Source: Okeania sp. SIO1I7
GTDB taxonomy: Bacteria > Cyanobacteriota > Cyanobacteriia > Cyanobacteriales > Microcoleaceae
NCBI GenBank assembly: GCA_010672585.1
Contig: JAAHGF010000005.1
Location: forward strand, 204,685 to 268,684
Length of the DNA stretch: 64,000 nt
Direction: 5' to 3'
The notes under the pieces are model-generated. The model did not search any database, was not told the DNA's origin, and worked only from the letters and a program-made list of their open reading frames with translations. Positions within the stretch are counted from its first letter, which is position 1; each line of letters opens with the position of its first letter. Of this stretch, positions 9,502 through 18,972 are shown piece by piece. The position numbers and the translations under genes were made by a program.

Positions 9502-11034
9502 ATGGAAATTATTAGAAATAAAAATTTTGATTTACCAGATTGGAAATTTTTCCTTGACAATCAAATACTGCCATATTTAATTATTGCTTTTGGGGTGGCT
9601 GTAAGGTTAGTTCAATATTTATCTAATCGTTCTCTCTGGGCGGATGAAGCAGTTTTGGCTTTGAATATTGTCAATCGTTCTTATTTGGAATTGTTCCAAC
9701 CTTTGGATTATGACCAAGGTGCCCCAATTGGTTTTTTGATGGTAGAAAAATTGGCAGTTCAGATATTAGGGAATAATGAGTATGCTCTACGTTTATTTCC
9801 TTTTATTTGTGGCGTAGGTTCGTTGTTTGTATTTTACGAATTAGCAAAAAAATGGATTCCTAAATCTGCTATCCCTATAGGCTTAATTTTGTTTGCCAGT
9901 TTGGAATACTTAGTCTACTATTCCGCAGAAGTAAAACAATATTCTAGTGATGTAGCGATCGCTCTCCTTTTATATCTATTATTACTACCTTTGGTCAAGG
10001 CAAAATTGAACTTTGGTCAAATGATTAGATTTGGTTTACTCGGAGCGATCGCTATTTGGTTTTCTCATCCTTCTATCTTTATTTTGGCAAGTATTGGAGG
10101 GAGTGCTTTACTAATTAATTTTTGGCAGAAAGACCTGAGTAAAGTCAAAAATTTATTACTCATTTATTCAGCTTGGGTTTTCAGTTTTGTCATCTTTTAT
10201 TTTGTATCTCTGAGAAATTTAACTGGCAACGAAACTCTCACAACTTCTTGGGGCGATGGTTTTCCTAGTTCCCCATTTGATATTGTTTGGATGTTTGATG
10301 CTTTTGGCAAGTTTTTCTATAAACCTTTGGGCTTTACTAAATGGATGGATGGATTAGCTATTATCTTTTTTTTAGTAGGTTGTATTTCTTGTTGGTTGAA
10401 CAGAAAAGAAATTTTATTGCTGTTACTTTCTCCATTATTTGTAACTTTTTTAGCATCCTTTTTACACCAATACCCATTTCGGAGTCGTCTAGTTTTATTT
10501 CTCACACCATTCGTAATTTTTCTCATCGCAGCAGGTGGAGGTTATATTCTGAGAAAACCTAAATTTCGACCGATAAAAATTATTGGGATTTTCTTGATTA
10601 TCTTATTGTTATATAAACCCTTATCAAAAGCCATTGATTTGATAGAAGACCCCATAACTTATTCAGAAATTAAACCTGTGCTGAATTACATTCAAAAACA
10701 TCAACAACCAGGGGATGTTTTATATATTTATCAACGAGGAATATATCAATTTCAGTATTATGCAGAAAAATATGGTTATCAAGAGGGAGATTATATTATT
10801 GGAGTGGATGACTTAGATAAATATGATGGTCAAGAATTATCAATTGCCGAAATGACAAGATATGAAAAAGACTTAGATAAACTGCGGGGGAATAAAAGAG
10901 TTTGGTTATTATTTTCTCATACTCATATTCCAACAGAAAGGAGATTTTTAAATTATTATTTGAATGAAATTGGTCTGAGAATGGATACCTTTGAAAAGCC
11001 AGGGTCTTATGTATATTTGTATGATATGAGTTGA
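9502..11034 (+). CDS. GT39/ArnT-like membrane glycosyltransferase
   Basis: 510 residues from the ATG at 9502, with about ten or more hydrophobic helices. The first outer loop carries SLWADEAVLALNIV, the acidic Asp-Glu pair (about 48-49) that GT-C transferases of the ArnT/PMT kind use, and the following ANILGNNEYALRLFPFICG-like block (AVQILGNNEYALRLFP) is also typical. The soluble C-terminal third has YIQKHQQPGDVLYIYQ. Such enzymes move sugars from polyprenyl-phosphate carriers on the outer face of the membrane. A TTG at 9487 in frame overlaps the antiporter remnant and is less likely. Substrate unknown. The gene is in the same direction as the remnant upstream with no gap. Confidence 0.83.
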   Translation: MEIIRNKNFDLPDWKFFLDNQILPYLIIAFGVAVRLVQYLSNRSLWADEAVLALNIVNRSYLELFQPLDYDQGAPIGFLMVEKLAVQILGNNEYALRLFPFICGVGSLFVFYELAKKWIPKSAIPIGLILFASLEYLVYYSAEVKQYSSDVAIALLLYLLLLPLVKAKLNFGQMIRFGLLGAIAIWFSHPSIFILASIGGSALLINFWQKDLSKVKNLLLIYSAWVFSFVIFYFVSLRNLTGNETLTTSWGDGFPSSPFDIVWMFDAFGKFFYKPLGFTKWMDGLAIIFFLVGCISCWLNRKEILLLLLSPLFVTFLASFLHQYPFRSRLVLFLTPFVIFLIAAGGGYILRKPKFRPIKIIGIFLIILLLYKPLSKAIDLIEDPITYSEIKPVLNYIQKHQQPGDVLYIYQRGIYQFQYYAEKYGYQEGDYIIGVDDLDKYDGQELSIAEMTRYEKDLDKLRGNKRVWLLFSHTHIPTERRFLNYYLNEIGLRMDTFEKPGSYVYLYDMS

Positions 11035-11371
11035 GATAGAAGTTGCTAATGTTGGAATTCAACTTAAAAACCTAAAATGTTTGTGTTTACCTTTTATATC
11101 AAGCTTAATTCAGCATAAAAAAATTTTCCATCTTCAGACATTATCAAATCTTTCTAAATTCTCTTCCTTCCTGAACTTTGACTCCTAATTAACTATCTAA
11201 TTATACCAATGCTAATTGAGTCATTCCCATAGTTAGGTGGGTTTAATTATCAGCAAAATAGCGACGAAGATTCAAAATGGTGAAAACCTCTTAAAAAGTG
11301 CTTTATGGCTTCATTTTATGATTTTTAGTTTTAACGTTTATTTATGCTCACCTACTTACTTTTCTATACTT
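11035..11371. other. Gene-free stretch
   Basis: AT-rich DNA between convergent genes. No repeat family, terminator hairpin or gene could be supported here. Confidence 0.5.
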
Positions 11372-11944
11372 TTAGAGTTTTCTACATTCAAACTCAATAT
11401 GGGATATACAACTTACACAATATCCACCCTGATCAGTATCAATACCTCTCATTCCAACTACATACGAACCATTTGGACAAAGACCCTTATTCACATGAAC
11501 TCTTACTATCTCAGCATTTCCATCCCAAACATTTTTATTTGAACTCAAATTACCAGAAATAACTGTTTTGTTAGAACCACTTGAAAATCCTACTATCTTG
11601 TTATTTACTTGTTTAATTTGAGATGATAATTCTGAATTAGTTTTAGTTGCAAGATTGGCAGTATTTTGGGCATTATTTCCTACTGTTAATGCTTTATTAG
11701 CTGTTTGTTGAGCAGTATTTATGGTTTCACCCAATTTTTGTTCTAACTCTCTAATTTCTGCTCTAGTCGCCTGTAGTTCTGTTCTGGCATCTTGAAGCTT
11801 TACTAAAGCTTCTTCCAGACAACTCATTGGGTCAGAACAATTACCTTGACTTAAGGATATCATTGGTTTATAGCCAATGGTAATAATTATTAAAACCTGA
11901 AAAAATATTACAATACTTATTAGTATATTTACATTTTTTTTCAT
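11372..11944 (-). CDS. Secreted coiled-coil protein with a cysteine-rich end
   Basis: 190 residues, no family recognised. Residues 8-30 form a signal peptide or anchor. Residues 45-125 are a long heptad-rich coiled coil (EEALVKLQDARTELQATRAE onward, then Ala/Thr-rich IN-TAQQTANKAL repeats). The last 60 residues form a small domain with four cysteines (C157, C175, C178, C187; by my count), with GLCPNGSYVVGMRGIDTDQG. A good ribosome site AAAGG lies 13 nt before the ATG. It is 46 bp downstream of the next secreted protein in the same direction, so the two are probably co-transcribed. The layout, an anchored stalk with a disulfide-bonded tip, suggests a surface-exposed binding protein; this is inference. 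Confidence 0.75.
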   Translation of the reverse strand: MKKNVNILISIVIFFQVLIIITIGYKPMISLSQGNCSDPMSCLEEALVKLQDARTELQATRAEIRELEQKLGETINTAQQTANKALTVGNNAQNTANLATKTNSELSSQIKQVNNKIVGFSSGSNKTVISGNLSSNKNVWDGNAEIVRVHVNKGLCPNGSYVVGMRGIDTDQGGYCVSCISHIEFECRKL

Positions 11945-11990
11945 AATTTAACAACCTTTTACTCACTATATAATATTTTAATTTTAACAA

Positions 11991-12962
11991 TTAATCATAA
12001 ATTTCTAGCCAAAGTTCAGCTTTTGTTTTGAATTCAAGCCACTCTCTTGTGTAGTACTCTGGTGCTCCCCTTCTTTCAATACATCTATAGTCGGCAGCTA
12101 AACTAGCTAAATCACTATATCTTTGGATAATTTTTTCTGTATTCGTTCCAATGCTAATATCCTTTTCAATAACACATTTGGTAAAAGCGTAAACCTGACC
12201 ATCTTCTGCTTGAGTTATTGGTATATCATCAGTACCAAAAAATATGTCTCCCCATGACCATAATTTAATCTTTATATTATGTTGTTTAGCACATTCTATT
12301 TGATTCCTAGTTGGTGTCTCTATTCTTATGAGTATTCTTCTATAAATATCATCTCGAACTTTAGTTGCAGTTCCAGTTGCAAAACAGTCCACATCATCAA
12401 CTATCTTAGCAACCCTATCTAAGAACAAATTAGCATCTTTAAAAATTTTATTTTCTAGTTTATCTAGTCTATCAAATGAGGTATTAATCAGATGTTTTTC
12501 AATTTCTTCAGGAGCAAACTTATCAGCTATTCGAGAAGCTTCTTCTATCCATGGAGTAAACCCTTCAACAACATCTTTAACTGCATAATTAATTATGTTC
12601 TTTGCTCTTGTTTCAGCTTCTTCTCCACCAAAAGATATAATTTCCTTACTTAAAACTCCTGCTCTTTCAAGTAATGGATCTACCTGATTATCAAATATAT
12701 GATCTGCAGCTCTAATTACTGACTCTTCTACTTCTTCTGATGCTCCTTCTACAGCACTAGATACTAAACTTTTAAGTCCTTTTTTAGCCACTTTTACAGG
12801 ATCACATCCACCTGAAAAACAGTTTTTTGCTTCTTCAGCAATATTTTCTCCAGCCTTCTTAATATCATCAATTACTGGGACCCAAGCTAAGACAGGTTTG
12901 GGATGATAGATGGCATTAAAACACATAATAATAAATATTATGATTGATAGCATAATTTTCAT
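11991..12962 (-). CDS. Secreted helical protein of unknown function
   Basis: About 323 residues from the ATG at 12962. The N-terminus MKIMLSIIIFIIMCFNA is a signal peptide followed by LAWVP. The mature part is mostly predicted helix (EEAKNC, VEESVIRAADHIF, RAKNIINYAVKDVV) with scattered cysteines. I recognise no family. A TTG 18 nt further upstream is in frame, but those codons fall at the edge of a duplicated HAD gene fragment and are unlikely to be used. It is followed closely by the coiled-coil secreted protein on the same strand; the pair is bounded by a duplicated fragment and IS-derived DNA, which suggests a region of recent rearrangement. Confidence 0.72.
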   Translation of the reverse strand: MKIMLSIIIFIIMCFNAIYHPKPVLAWVPVIDDIKKAGENIAEEAKNCFSGGCDPVKVAKKGLKSLVSSAVEGASEEVEESVIRAADHIFDNQVDPLLERAGVLSKEIISFGGEEAETRAKNIINYAVKDVVEGFTPWIEEASRIADKFAPEEIEKHLINTSFDRLDKLENKIFKDANLFLDRVAKIVDDVDCFATGTATKVRDDIYRRILIRIETPTRNQIECAKQHNIKIKLWSWGDIFFGTDDIPITQAEDGQVYAFTKCVIEKDISIGTNTEKIIQRYSDLASLAADYRCIERRGAPEYYTREWLEFKTKAELWLEIYD

Positions 12963-12973
12963 ATTTTTTCTAT

Positions 12974-13101
12974 TCTCCAATCACGTAAACTTTTTCTAAG
13001 TTAATTTCTCCGACTAATTCTTGGGCACTGCTTAACGCTTGACGGGCGATCGCTTTTCTATCTGCTACTTCATCTGAAAATCAACCCTGGGTAAAATTAA
13101 C
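12974..13101 (-). pseudogene. Duplicated internal fragment of the HAD phosphatase gene
   Basis: About 128 bp matching 14903-15025 with only a few differences (for instance CAATCACGTAAAC against CAATCACATAAAC, and TCAACCCTGGG against TCCGCCCTGAG). It covers the middle of the phosphatase gene and carries the same HIP1 octamer. One end stops at the ATG region of the secreted gene, the other at the left end of an IS605-derived element. Confidence 0.8.
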
Positions 13102-13346
13102 TTCCCTGGCGGGAAGTCCCGCGCTCTCCCGTTGGCGGAGCAAGTGCGGCAGCTATTAGGGGAGCGTCGGGATGGGAAAGCCAGGGCCAAGAGTCGGATA
13201 CCTCCACAAATAAAACCTTCCTATATCCTTGACAAGCTAGGAGGTATGCATGTTATTATCAACGTCAACACAGGGGGAGGACATCACCTCTGTTAAAACA
13301 GCGGTCATTTTTTTTCATGACTGAAGAATCCCGCTATGTCAAAAAA
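13101..13346 (+). mobile_element. tnpB-less IS200/IS605 derivative, copy 1
   Basis: Left end with the palindrome GGCGGGAAGTCCCGCGCTCTC, middle with CCTTGACAAGCTAGG and GGGGGAGGACATCACCTCTG, right end GACTGAAGAATCCCGC followed by ATGTCAA. The same ordered blocks occur at 57930-58173, and the left-end block matches the left end of the tnpB element at 39540-39573. No transposase remains. The GGATGTCAA-type right end is shared with the tnpB element at 37886. It sits directly against the duplicated HAD fragment. Confidence 0.7.
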
Positions 13347-13479
13347 CTATAACGTTATGGTTTTTAACGCTATATGTGTAGTCTCTGCGTAAGTTCTATC
13401 TAATGTAAGATAAGACCTGACTTATGATTCCGGGATATTCAAAGTTTCGCCAGGAGTGATTACCGAAAAATTGGGTTTA

Positions 13480-13829
13480 AAGCCTCGCCCATAAGCGGGC
13501 GACTTTCTATAATTGTGCTATAATGAAATTGGTTATGTACACGCCTTGTCTCATAAATACTGTAGAAAAGAAGATGTTTGTCGAAACTCCTTCAGTTGAG
13601 AGCTGAACTTGGGAAGCTTTCAGGTCAATGAGCAGCTAAAAAGAGAAGGCACAGATAAACCCTATAAGAATTCTTGATAAGTCGCGGGAGGGCATTCCGA
13701 GACTCTAAACGGACGCGGAGGCAAGTGTAAGACTAGCGCCAAGGTAGCGGCAGCCTGTGAAACGTCAACCCACCGAGGAGCTACGGCTCGGCAGGAATCC
13801 CCGTGCCTTTAGGCCGGGGAGGATGTCAA
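13480..13829 (+). mobile_element. Second type of tnpB-less IS200/IS605 derivative, possible omega-RNA
   Basis: Left side has a hairpin TCGCCC-ATAA-GCGGGCGA and a TATAAT box followed by TTATGTACAC, which also occurs next to tnpB at 39280-39287. The right side is structured and GC-richer than its surroundings (GCGCCAAGGTAGCGGCAGCC, then CCGAGGAGCTACGGCTCGG) and closes with CCCCGTGCCTTTAGGCCGGGG hairpin arms and GGATGTCAA. In TnpB systems the RNA guide spans this right end and takes its guide from flanking DNA. No tnpB is present here. Confidence 0.6.
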
Positions 13830-13983
13830 ATAATAATCAGTTATCAAAATAACATGGGTAGCGCAACCCCACCTTTTAAGGCGCAATATTTTTCGAGCCT
13901 TACTCAAATCCCCTACTTCCCCTCCTGGGAGGGACGGGGGTGGGTTAACTTCTGACTTCTGAGCTTCTGACTTCGTTAGCAGG

Positions 13984-14565
13984 TTAGGGCATGAATCGAT
14001 GCACCCACATATTTTTGTAACTAGAGTCTAACTCCCCTTGGTTGTAGATACTTTGAGCATCTCCATAACTGCTGCTGGCAACACAAGCTGCATAGATACA
14101 ATAGCTGGAATAATAGCCATCGTAGAAATTCCCTCCCAGATCGTAACTCCAGCTAGGTGCATCGAATTCACTCCAGGGGTCTTTGACCTCAAACTTATAA
14201 CTATTGTTTTGAGTATCGATTTCCAGACCTGAGAGGCAAATCACATGACCTGAATGAGTTAACCAACCATGGGTAATCAGAAAATCTCCCTCTTCCAGCC
14301 AGGTTTTTGCATCATCAAGGCAAGCATTCAGATGCAATTCATAATTAACCGGAAATTGACGAATCACATCGGCCATTACTTGCGGATCGCCAGGACTGCC
14401 GATTGCTTCCAACCGCTGACGAATATCTTCAATATTTGGGTCATCAACAGCCATAGCAATACAGGTACTCTGGCAAGTGTAGGGATCGGGTTGGCTTAGA
14501 TTAAGAACTTTAAGTTTGGTATGGTAATCCCGAATAGCATTCATGGTTTCAGGACTTGCTGGCAT
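13984..14565 (-). CDS. C39-like (papain-fold) peptidase domain protein
   Basis: 193 residues. The catalytic pattern of the peptidase C39-like family is visible: PYTCQSTC with cysteine C31, HSGHVICLSG with H107, and VKDPW with D129. No signal peptide and no ABC transporter domain, so this is a free-standing C39-like enzyme rather than a bacteriocin exporter. A strong AGGAGG ribosome site stands 7 nt before the ATG, unusual in this window, which suggests efficient translation. It lies 163 bp downstream of the HAD phosphatase gene on the same strand. Substrate unknown. Free C39-like domains may process peptides or act as cysteine hydrolases. Confidence 0.8.
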   Translation of the reverse strand: MPASPETMNAIRDYHTKLKVLNLSQPDPYTCQSTCIAMAVDDPNIEDIRQRLEAIGSPGDPQVMADVIRQFPVNYELHLNACLDDAKTWLEEGDFLITHGWLTHSGHVICLSGLEIDTQNNSYKFEVKDPWSEFDAPSWSYDLGGNFYDGYYSSYCIYAACVASSSYGDAQSIYNQGELDSSYKNMWVHRFMP

Positions 14566-14728
14566 AGTTTAACCTCCTAAGTTTAAATTTTAGTTGGACG
14601 AAAGCTAAAACCATAATTATTCTGTAACAAAACAGAAAATTGGGTTTTTATCAAACTGAGTTTGCAATTAAGACGATTCTTAAATATCATTTCTGACAAA
14701 TTTATTATAACCGGGAAAAAAGCAGGTT

Positions 14729-15424
14729 TTAACTATTCCCTAAACCTATTTTGTCGGTGAAAACATCTGGTGTTGGCAAGGAAGATATGGCCCACCAAGG
14801 ATTATGTTGTTGTAACTCCTCCAATTTGTAGGAACCAGTAGCAACAGCAATAGACTTAGCACCAATGGCCTGACAACAACTTATATCATGGGGGGTATCT
14901 CCAATCACATAAACTTTTTCTAAGTTAATTTCTCCAACTAATTCTTGGGCACTGGTTAACGCTTGACGGGCGATCGCTTTTCTATCTGCTACTGTATCTG
15001 AAAATCCGCCCTGAGTAAAATTAAAATAATTATCTAAACCATAATGAGTAAGTTTTGCTTTTGCTCCTACAGAGGTATTTCCTGTTAGTAATAGAGAAAT
15101 TACATCGTTACGGTTGGGGTGTAAATGAGAGAGAATTTCTTTGACTCCCTGTAATATTGCCCCTTGTTTTCTAGTAAGACTTTGAGGTAGGTATTCACTA
15201 TAAACTTGTAATAATTGGTCTATTTTGCCATCATTGGGAGTAATACCCCCTAATTCTAAAATTTGAGCTGCTAGTAAGCGATCTGTTGCTCCTGCTGTGT
15301 TGAGTTGTGATAAATCTATCTCTTTGCCAATTATTTCTCTAGCAGCATCTTCTAGGGCAAAAATACCTGCTCTACCAGTGGTTAATAATGTTCCGTCAAG
15401 ATCCCAAAATAGTATTGTAGTCAT
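14729..15424 (-). CDS. HAD-superfamily hydrolase, phosphoglycolate phosphatase-like
   Basis: 231 residues. Motif I is FWDLDGTLL with nucleophile D8 and acid D10; motif II LLLTGN near 112; motif III lysine in the SVGAKAKLTHYG segment; motif IV VIGDTPHD near 172-179. The helical cap between motifs I and II (about residues 20-85) is of the beta-phosphoglucomutase/phosphoglycolate phosphatase type. It likely removes phosphate from a small metabolite in the cytoplasm; the substrate cannot be read from sequence. A HIP1 octamer lies inside the gene. A fragment of about 128 bp is duplicated at 12974-13101. Confidence 0.87.
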   Translation of the reverse strand: MTTILFWDLDGTLLTTGRAGIFALEDAAREIIGKEIDLSQLNTAGATDRLLAAQILELGGITPNDGKIDQLLQVYSEYLPQSLTRKQGAILQGVKEILSHLHPNRNDVISLLLTGNTSVGAKAKLTHYGLDNYFNFTQGGFSDTVADRKAIARQALTSAQELVGEINLEKVYVIGDTPHDISCCQAIGAKSIAVATGSYKLEELQQHNPWWAISSLPTPDVFTDKIGLGNS

Positions 15425-15519
15425 TTTGATTCGGAGTAACTGGTTAATGTTTTAGAAATTAATAAATATTTCGTACTTTTAACTATTATTTTATCCTCAA
15501 AGTCTTTCCTTTCTCACCC

Positions 15520-15654
15520 ATTTACCGAAAAATTGTGGTTTAAAGCCTCCCCTTTTAAGGGGATAATAAATAAAAATTTTCATGATTAGTCAATCCTCTT
15601 CTTTTCAAGGATAGGTAATTATTCATTATTCATTATTCATTATTCATTATTGAA
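15520..15654 (-). repeat. Family A repeat, short variant
   Basis: Reverse orientation. Starts TTTACCGAAAAATTGTGG, has the hairpin GCCTCCCCTTTTAAGGGG and a second one CCTCTTCTTTTCAAGGA, and ends in four TTATTCA units. The same short form occurs at 63597-63893. Confidence 0.7.
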
Positions 15655-16169
15655 GAATATTCTATTTTTTCTTACTTTTAAAGTGATGTACCAATTTAGC
15701 GGGTCCTTCAGATACCAATTTTCTAATAGTGCCACAGTGTCCTCTTATTGTGGGATGCTATCACTCGAAAGTATCATTTAATTTCAAACCTCCATTTTTT
15801 ACTGTTTATTTTTGTCTTTTATTTTTTGCTTTTATCTAACACTAAAAGCAATAGCTGATTGCTGACGGCTAAATGCTTACGTCTTGTCTACATAGATACT
15901 TTTGAAAAGCTTGGAGTTTATGTATCTTTTTATATTATGAGTTAGCAAAGAAACAATGCAGTTGTGATAGAAGTACAAATATAAATACAACCCCCTAGAA
16001 AATACGGGATTACTAAATTAAGCCATGAAATCTAATATTTAGTCCAATATAAAATGCTTTTCTGTTAGTAGATAAGTAATTACTATAAATCAATATAACA
16101 TAGTAAAAATATGGTTGAGGCCGACCGTAAGCAAGGCACGCTTTGAATCTACATCGTTACTACAAAATA
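15655..16169. other. Gene-free stretch with a half family G end
   Basis: Mostly AT-rich DNA. A single family G end (AATAGCTGATTGCTGACGG to ATGCTTAC) lies at about 15850-15884. No gene or RNA is supported. Confidence 0.5.
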
Positions 16170-18200
16170 ATGTACATCCAACATCTTAAACAAATTTTAA
16201 TCCCATCAAATACCCCAAAAACAAATCAGAAAATATTTTGGCTAATTCTCAGCTTAACCTTCGCAACAATATATAGTTTACTAGCACTTAAACAAGCATT
16301 TAGTGGGGAATATATTGTACAAGACGATGCACGACAGCATGTTTTTTGGATGCGTCGTTTTTTAGACCCAGAATTATTTCCGAATGATTTAATTGCTGAT
16401 TATTTTCAGTCTGTTGCACCATGGGGTTATAAAACTTTCTATTGGCTATTTTCCCAAGTAGGAATAGACCCAATGTTCCTGAATAAATTATTACCATTAC
16501 TTTTAAGTTTAATAACTGCTGCCTACTGTTTTGGAATTAGTTTTCAGATATTGCCCATACCTTTTGCTGGTTTTATTGCCTCAGTATTATTAAGTCAAAA
16601 TGTCTGGCTTCAAGATGACATAGCTTCTGGTACACCAAGAGCTTTTTTATATCCTTTATTTCTGGCAGTTTTATACTATTTATTACGCCAATCATTAGTT
16701 CCATTTTTAGTAGCGATCGCTCTGTTGGGATTATTTTATCCGCAATACGTTATCCTGACTGCTTTGATTTTAATTATCAGACTTTTCAATTGGGAAAAAA
16801 GATGGTTTTGTCTGAGCAAAAATCCACAGGATTATCTATTTAGTGGAGTAGGTTTAGGATTAAGTTTGTTGGTGATTTTCTTTTATGCTTTAAATTCTAG
16901 TAATTACGAACCTGTAATTACAGCATCTCAAGCAAAAGTTTTGCCAGAATTTGGTGAAGCTGGTAGAAGTGTTTTTTTCTTACAAAATTCTTGGGTTTTT
17001 TTCATCTTCGGCGGTCGTAGTGGCATTTTACCTCAACAATTATTTCTGCCTAACATATTAATACTTGGATTATTTTTGCCAATACTTTTTCAGAAGGAAG
17101 AAGGAAGAAGGAAGAGGGAAGAAGGAAGAAGGAAGAGGGAAGAAGGAAGTAAGAAGAAGCAAGAAGATAAAATTCATAACTTTGATGGGGCAAAAAATTT
17201 TCTCAGAAGACTGCCTTCAACTTTCAAGAAGGAAGAAGGAGGAAGTAACAAGCAAGAAGATAAAATTCATAACTTTGATAGAGCAATAATTTTTCTCATA
17301 AGACTGTCTTTCATTCCACAAATAACTGTCAAGAAGGAAGAAGGAAGAAGCAAGAAAGAAGAAGATACAACCTATAATTTTGATGGGGCAATAATTTTTC
17401 TCAGAAGACTGCCTTTAATTAAACAAATAACACCGAATATTAAATTGTTAGCTCAGATTTTTTTTGCTGGTATAGTTTTATTCGTGGCAGCTCATCTTTT
17501 ATTATTCAAATTACATTTACCAAGTCGCTACACAAATCATAGTTTTCGGATAATTTTAGCTATAGCAACTGCCGTTGTTTTGTGCATAATTTTAGATGCC
17601 GTCTTTCAGTGGGTAAATAAACAGCCATCCGACAAAAGTAGAAGATTTTATGGATTTATTTTTATTGGATTTTTAGGAATTATACTTATTGGTAATTTTA
17701 GCTTGTGGAAAAATTTTTCTGACCTGGATTATCAAAAAGGTAAATCTCCAGAAGTTTATGAATTTTTTGCTCAACAACCAAAAGATATTCTCATTGCTTC
17801 TCTCTCAGAAGAGGCGAATTATATTCCTACATTTTCTCAACGTTCGGTATTGTTTGCCTGGGAATATGCCATTCCTTATCATCTCGGTTATTACAATCAA
17901 ATTAAACAACGAGCTACAGAATTTATTTTTGCTCAGTATCATTCAGATATTCAATTGATTCAGAATTTTATCAATAGTTATGAAATAGATTTTTTAATCT
18001 TAGACCGTCAAGCATTTATGCCAGAATATGTACTAAAAAATCGTTGGTTGAGACAGTGGTATCATCAAATGGGAAATCAGATTGGAATTAACCTCCAAAA
18101 TGGAACTATTCCTGCCATAGTTGGCACTATAAATAAATGTTCAGTTTTAGAAGCAAAAAATGTGTGGGTTTTGGAAGCGGAATGTATTTTGATTGAATAA
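16170..18200 (+). CDS. Large polytopic membrane protein (GT-C-like), with microsatellite-derived insert
   Basis: About 676 residues from the ATG at 16170; a TTG at 16143 is in frame. Many hydrophobic helices, with an acidic first-loop motif YIVQDDARQHVFWMRRFLDP (D52, D53) like GT-C glycosyltransferases, and a soluble C-terminal domain closing in VLEAEC. It is a paralogue of the protein at 25937-27772 (shared ELFPND, ADYFQSVAP, GLFYPQ, LPSRY/HPSRY, LAQQP, TFAQRS-type blocks). Between about residues 308 and 425 it holds a highly charged insert (KEEGRRKREEGRRKREE and similar) made of three imperfect units, which the paralogue lacks. Function not established; membership of a surface-glycan locus is inference. 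Confidence 0.78.
   Translation: MYIQHLKQILIPSNTPKTNQKIFWLILSLTFATIYSLLALKQAFSGEYIVQDDARQHVFWMRRFLDPELFPNDLIADYFQSVAPWGYKTFYWLFSQVGIDPMFLNKLLPLLLSLITAAYCFGISFQILPIPFAGFIASVLLSQNVWLQDDIASGTPRAFLYPLFLAVLYYLLRQSLVPFLVAIALLGLFYPQYVILTALILIIRLFNWEKRWFCLSKNPQDYLFSGVGLGLSLLVIFFYALNSSNYEPVITASQAKVLPEFGEAGRSVFFLQNSWVFFIFGGRSGILPQQLFLPNILILGLFLPILFQKEEGRRKREEGRRKREEGSKKKQEDKIHNFDGAKNFLRRLPSTFKKEEGGSNKQEDKIHNFDRAIIFLIRLSFIPQITVKKEEGRSKKEEDTTYNFDGAIIFLRRLPLIKQITPNIKLLAQIFFAGIVLFVAAHLLLFKLHLPSRYTNHSFRIILAIATAVVLCIILDAVFQWVNKQPSDKSRRFYGFIFIGFLGIILIGNFSLWKNFSDLDYQKGKSPEVYEFFAQQPKDILIASLSEEANYIPTFSQRSVLFAWEYAIPYHLGYYNQIKQRATEFIFAQYHSDIQLIQNFINSYEIDFLILDRQAFMPEYVLKNRWLRQWYHQMGNQIGINLQNGTIPAIVGTINKCSVLEAKNVWVLEAECILIE
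17090..17432 (+). repeat. Three tandem units inside the membrane protein gene, each with a GGAAGAA microsatellite
   Basis: Each unit starts with AAGAAGGAAGAAGG-type DNA and continues with a common segment (GAAGATAAAATTCATAACTT, TGATGGGGCAATAATTTTTC, TCAGAAGACTGCC). All three are in frame with the host gene and contain no stop. Confidence 0.85.
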
Positions 18201-18428
18201 GTAATAAGAAAAAAACTGAAATTAGCAACCTATTTATTTTCTATTTAATTTATCGTTATCGAAATTACAGTTTCGCCATTTTTTTGTTAAATTTAAACTC
18301 GCTTCTAGCTAACTTATATCTGATTTTTCATCCTCATAATCAGGGTAGGAAATTTCTCTTTTAATTCTCCGGATGCTAGATTTTATTTCTCCAGAAACTA
18401 ACAACATAAGTACCAATAATAATATAGG

Positions 18429-18863
18429 CTAAATAACAAACATAATTCCCCAAAAAACTATAAACCAGTTAGGATGCTGTAGCATTTTAAGCGACATTTG
18501 TTCTGGGTTATTCAGAAAATTATTAACCTGCTCTACTTTTTGATTAGCTACTAATTCACTTGAAGCAGAAAAAGCTTCTTGTATTGGAATTTCATCATAT
18601 TCAGTCAAAAGAAATACTCTATATCTACTCTTTCTTTTATGACCAATTCGCATTTTTTTAGCACCTTGAAGTTGTCCTGGAATAATTTCAGTAATACGTT
18701 TTCCACGCAAGCCAAAATAAGTAACTTCACAGGTTACTTTTTGGTTTAATTGGAGGCGTTTACATTTTAGGGTTGTCAGTTCAGAACCAAATAATAAATA
18801 TAATCCTAATACAAAGGCAAAAATAAAACCTATAGGTTCAGGAAGATTAATTTTTTTTGACAT
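18429..18863 (-). CDS. Small membrane protein of unknown function
   Basis: 144 residues with a helix near the N-terminus (PIGFIFAFVLGLYLLFG) and another at the extreme C-terminus (WFIVFWGIMFVI). The part between holds a strand-rich basic segment (CEVTYFGLRGKRITEIIPGQ, then KMRIGHKRKSRYRVFLL). I recognise no family with confidence. The order of elements resembles small cyanobacterial membrane proteins with a PH-like middle. It points against the neighbouring glycosyltransferase-type genes and so is likely its own transcription unit. Confidence 0.65.
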   Translation of the reverse strand: MSKKINLPEPIGFIFAFVLGLYLLFGSELTTLKCKRLQLNQKVTCEVTYFGLRGKRITEIIPGQLQGAKKMRIGHKRKSRYRVFLLTEYDEIPIQEAFSASSELVANQKVEQVNNFLNNPEQMSLKMLQHPNWFIVFWGIMFVI

Positions 18864-18972
18864 AGCCTATGGTAAGTAAATATTTAGTATACTTCTTTAA
18901 AATCATACAAAAATTTATAGCTTGATGAGGGATATGATCCTATTTTTTTGGGAAATAGAGATTAAGATTAAC

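Noticed and set aside
11237..11562. Plus-strand open frames over the coiled-coil gene
   Set aside because: Antisense to a gene with a signal peptide and ribosome site; composition is that of a shadow frame.
17065..17289. 74-residue frame rich in KKEEGRGKKEE
   Set aside because: Alternative frame of the heptamer microsatellite within the membrane protein gene.
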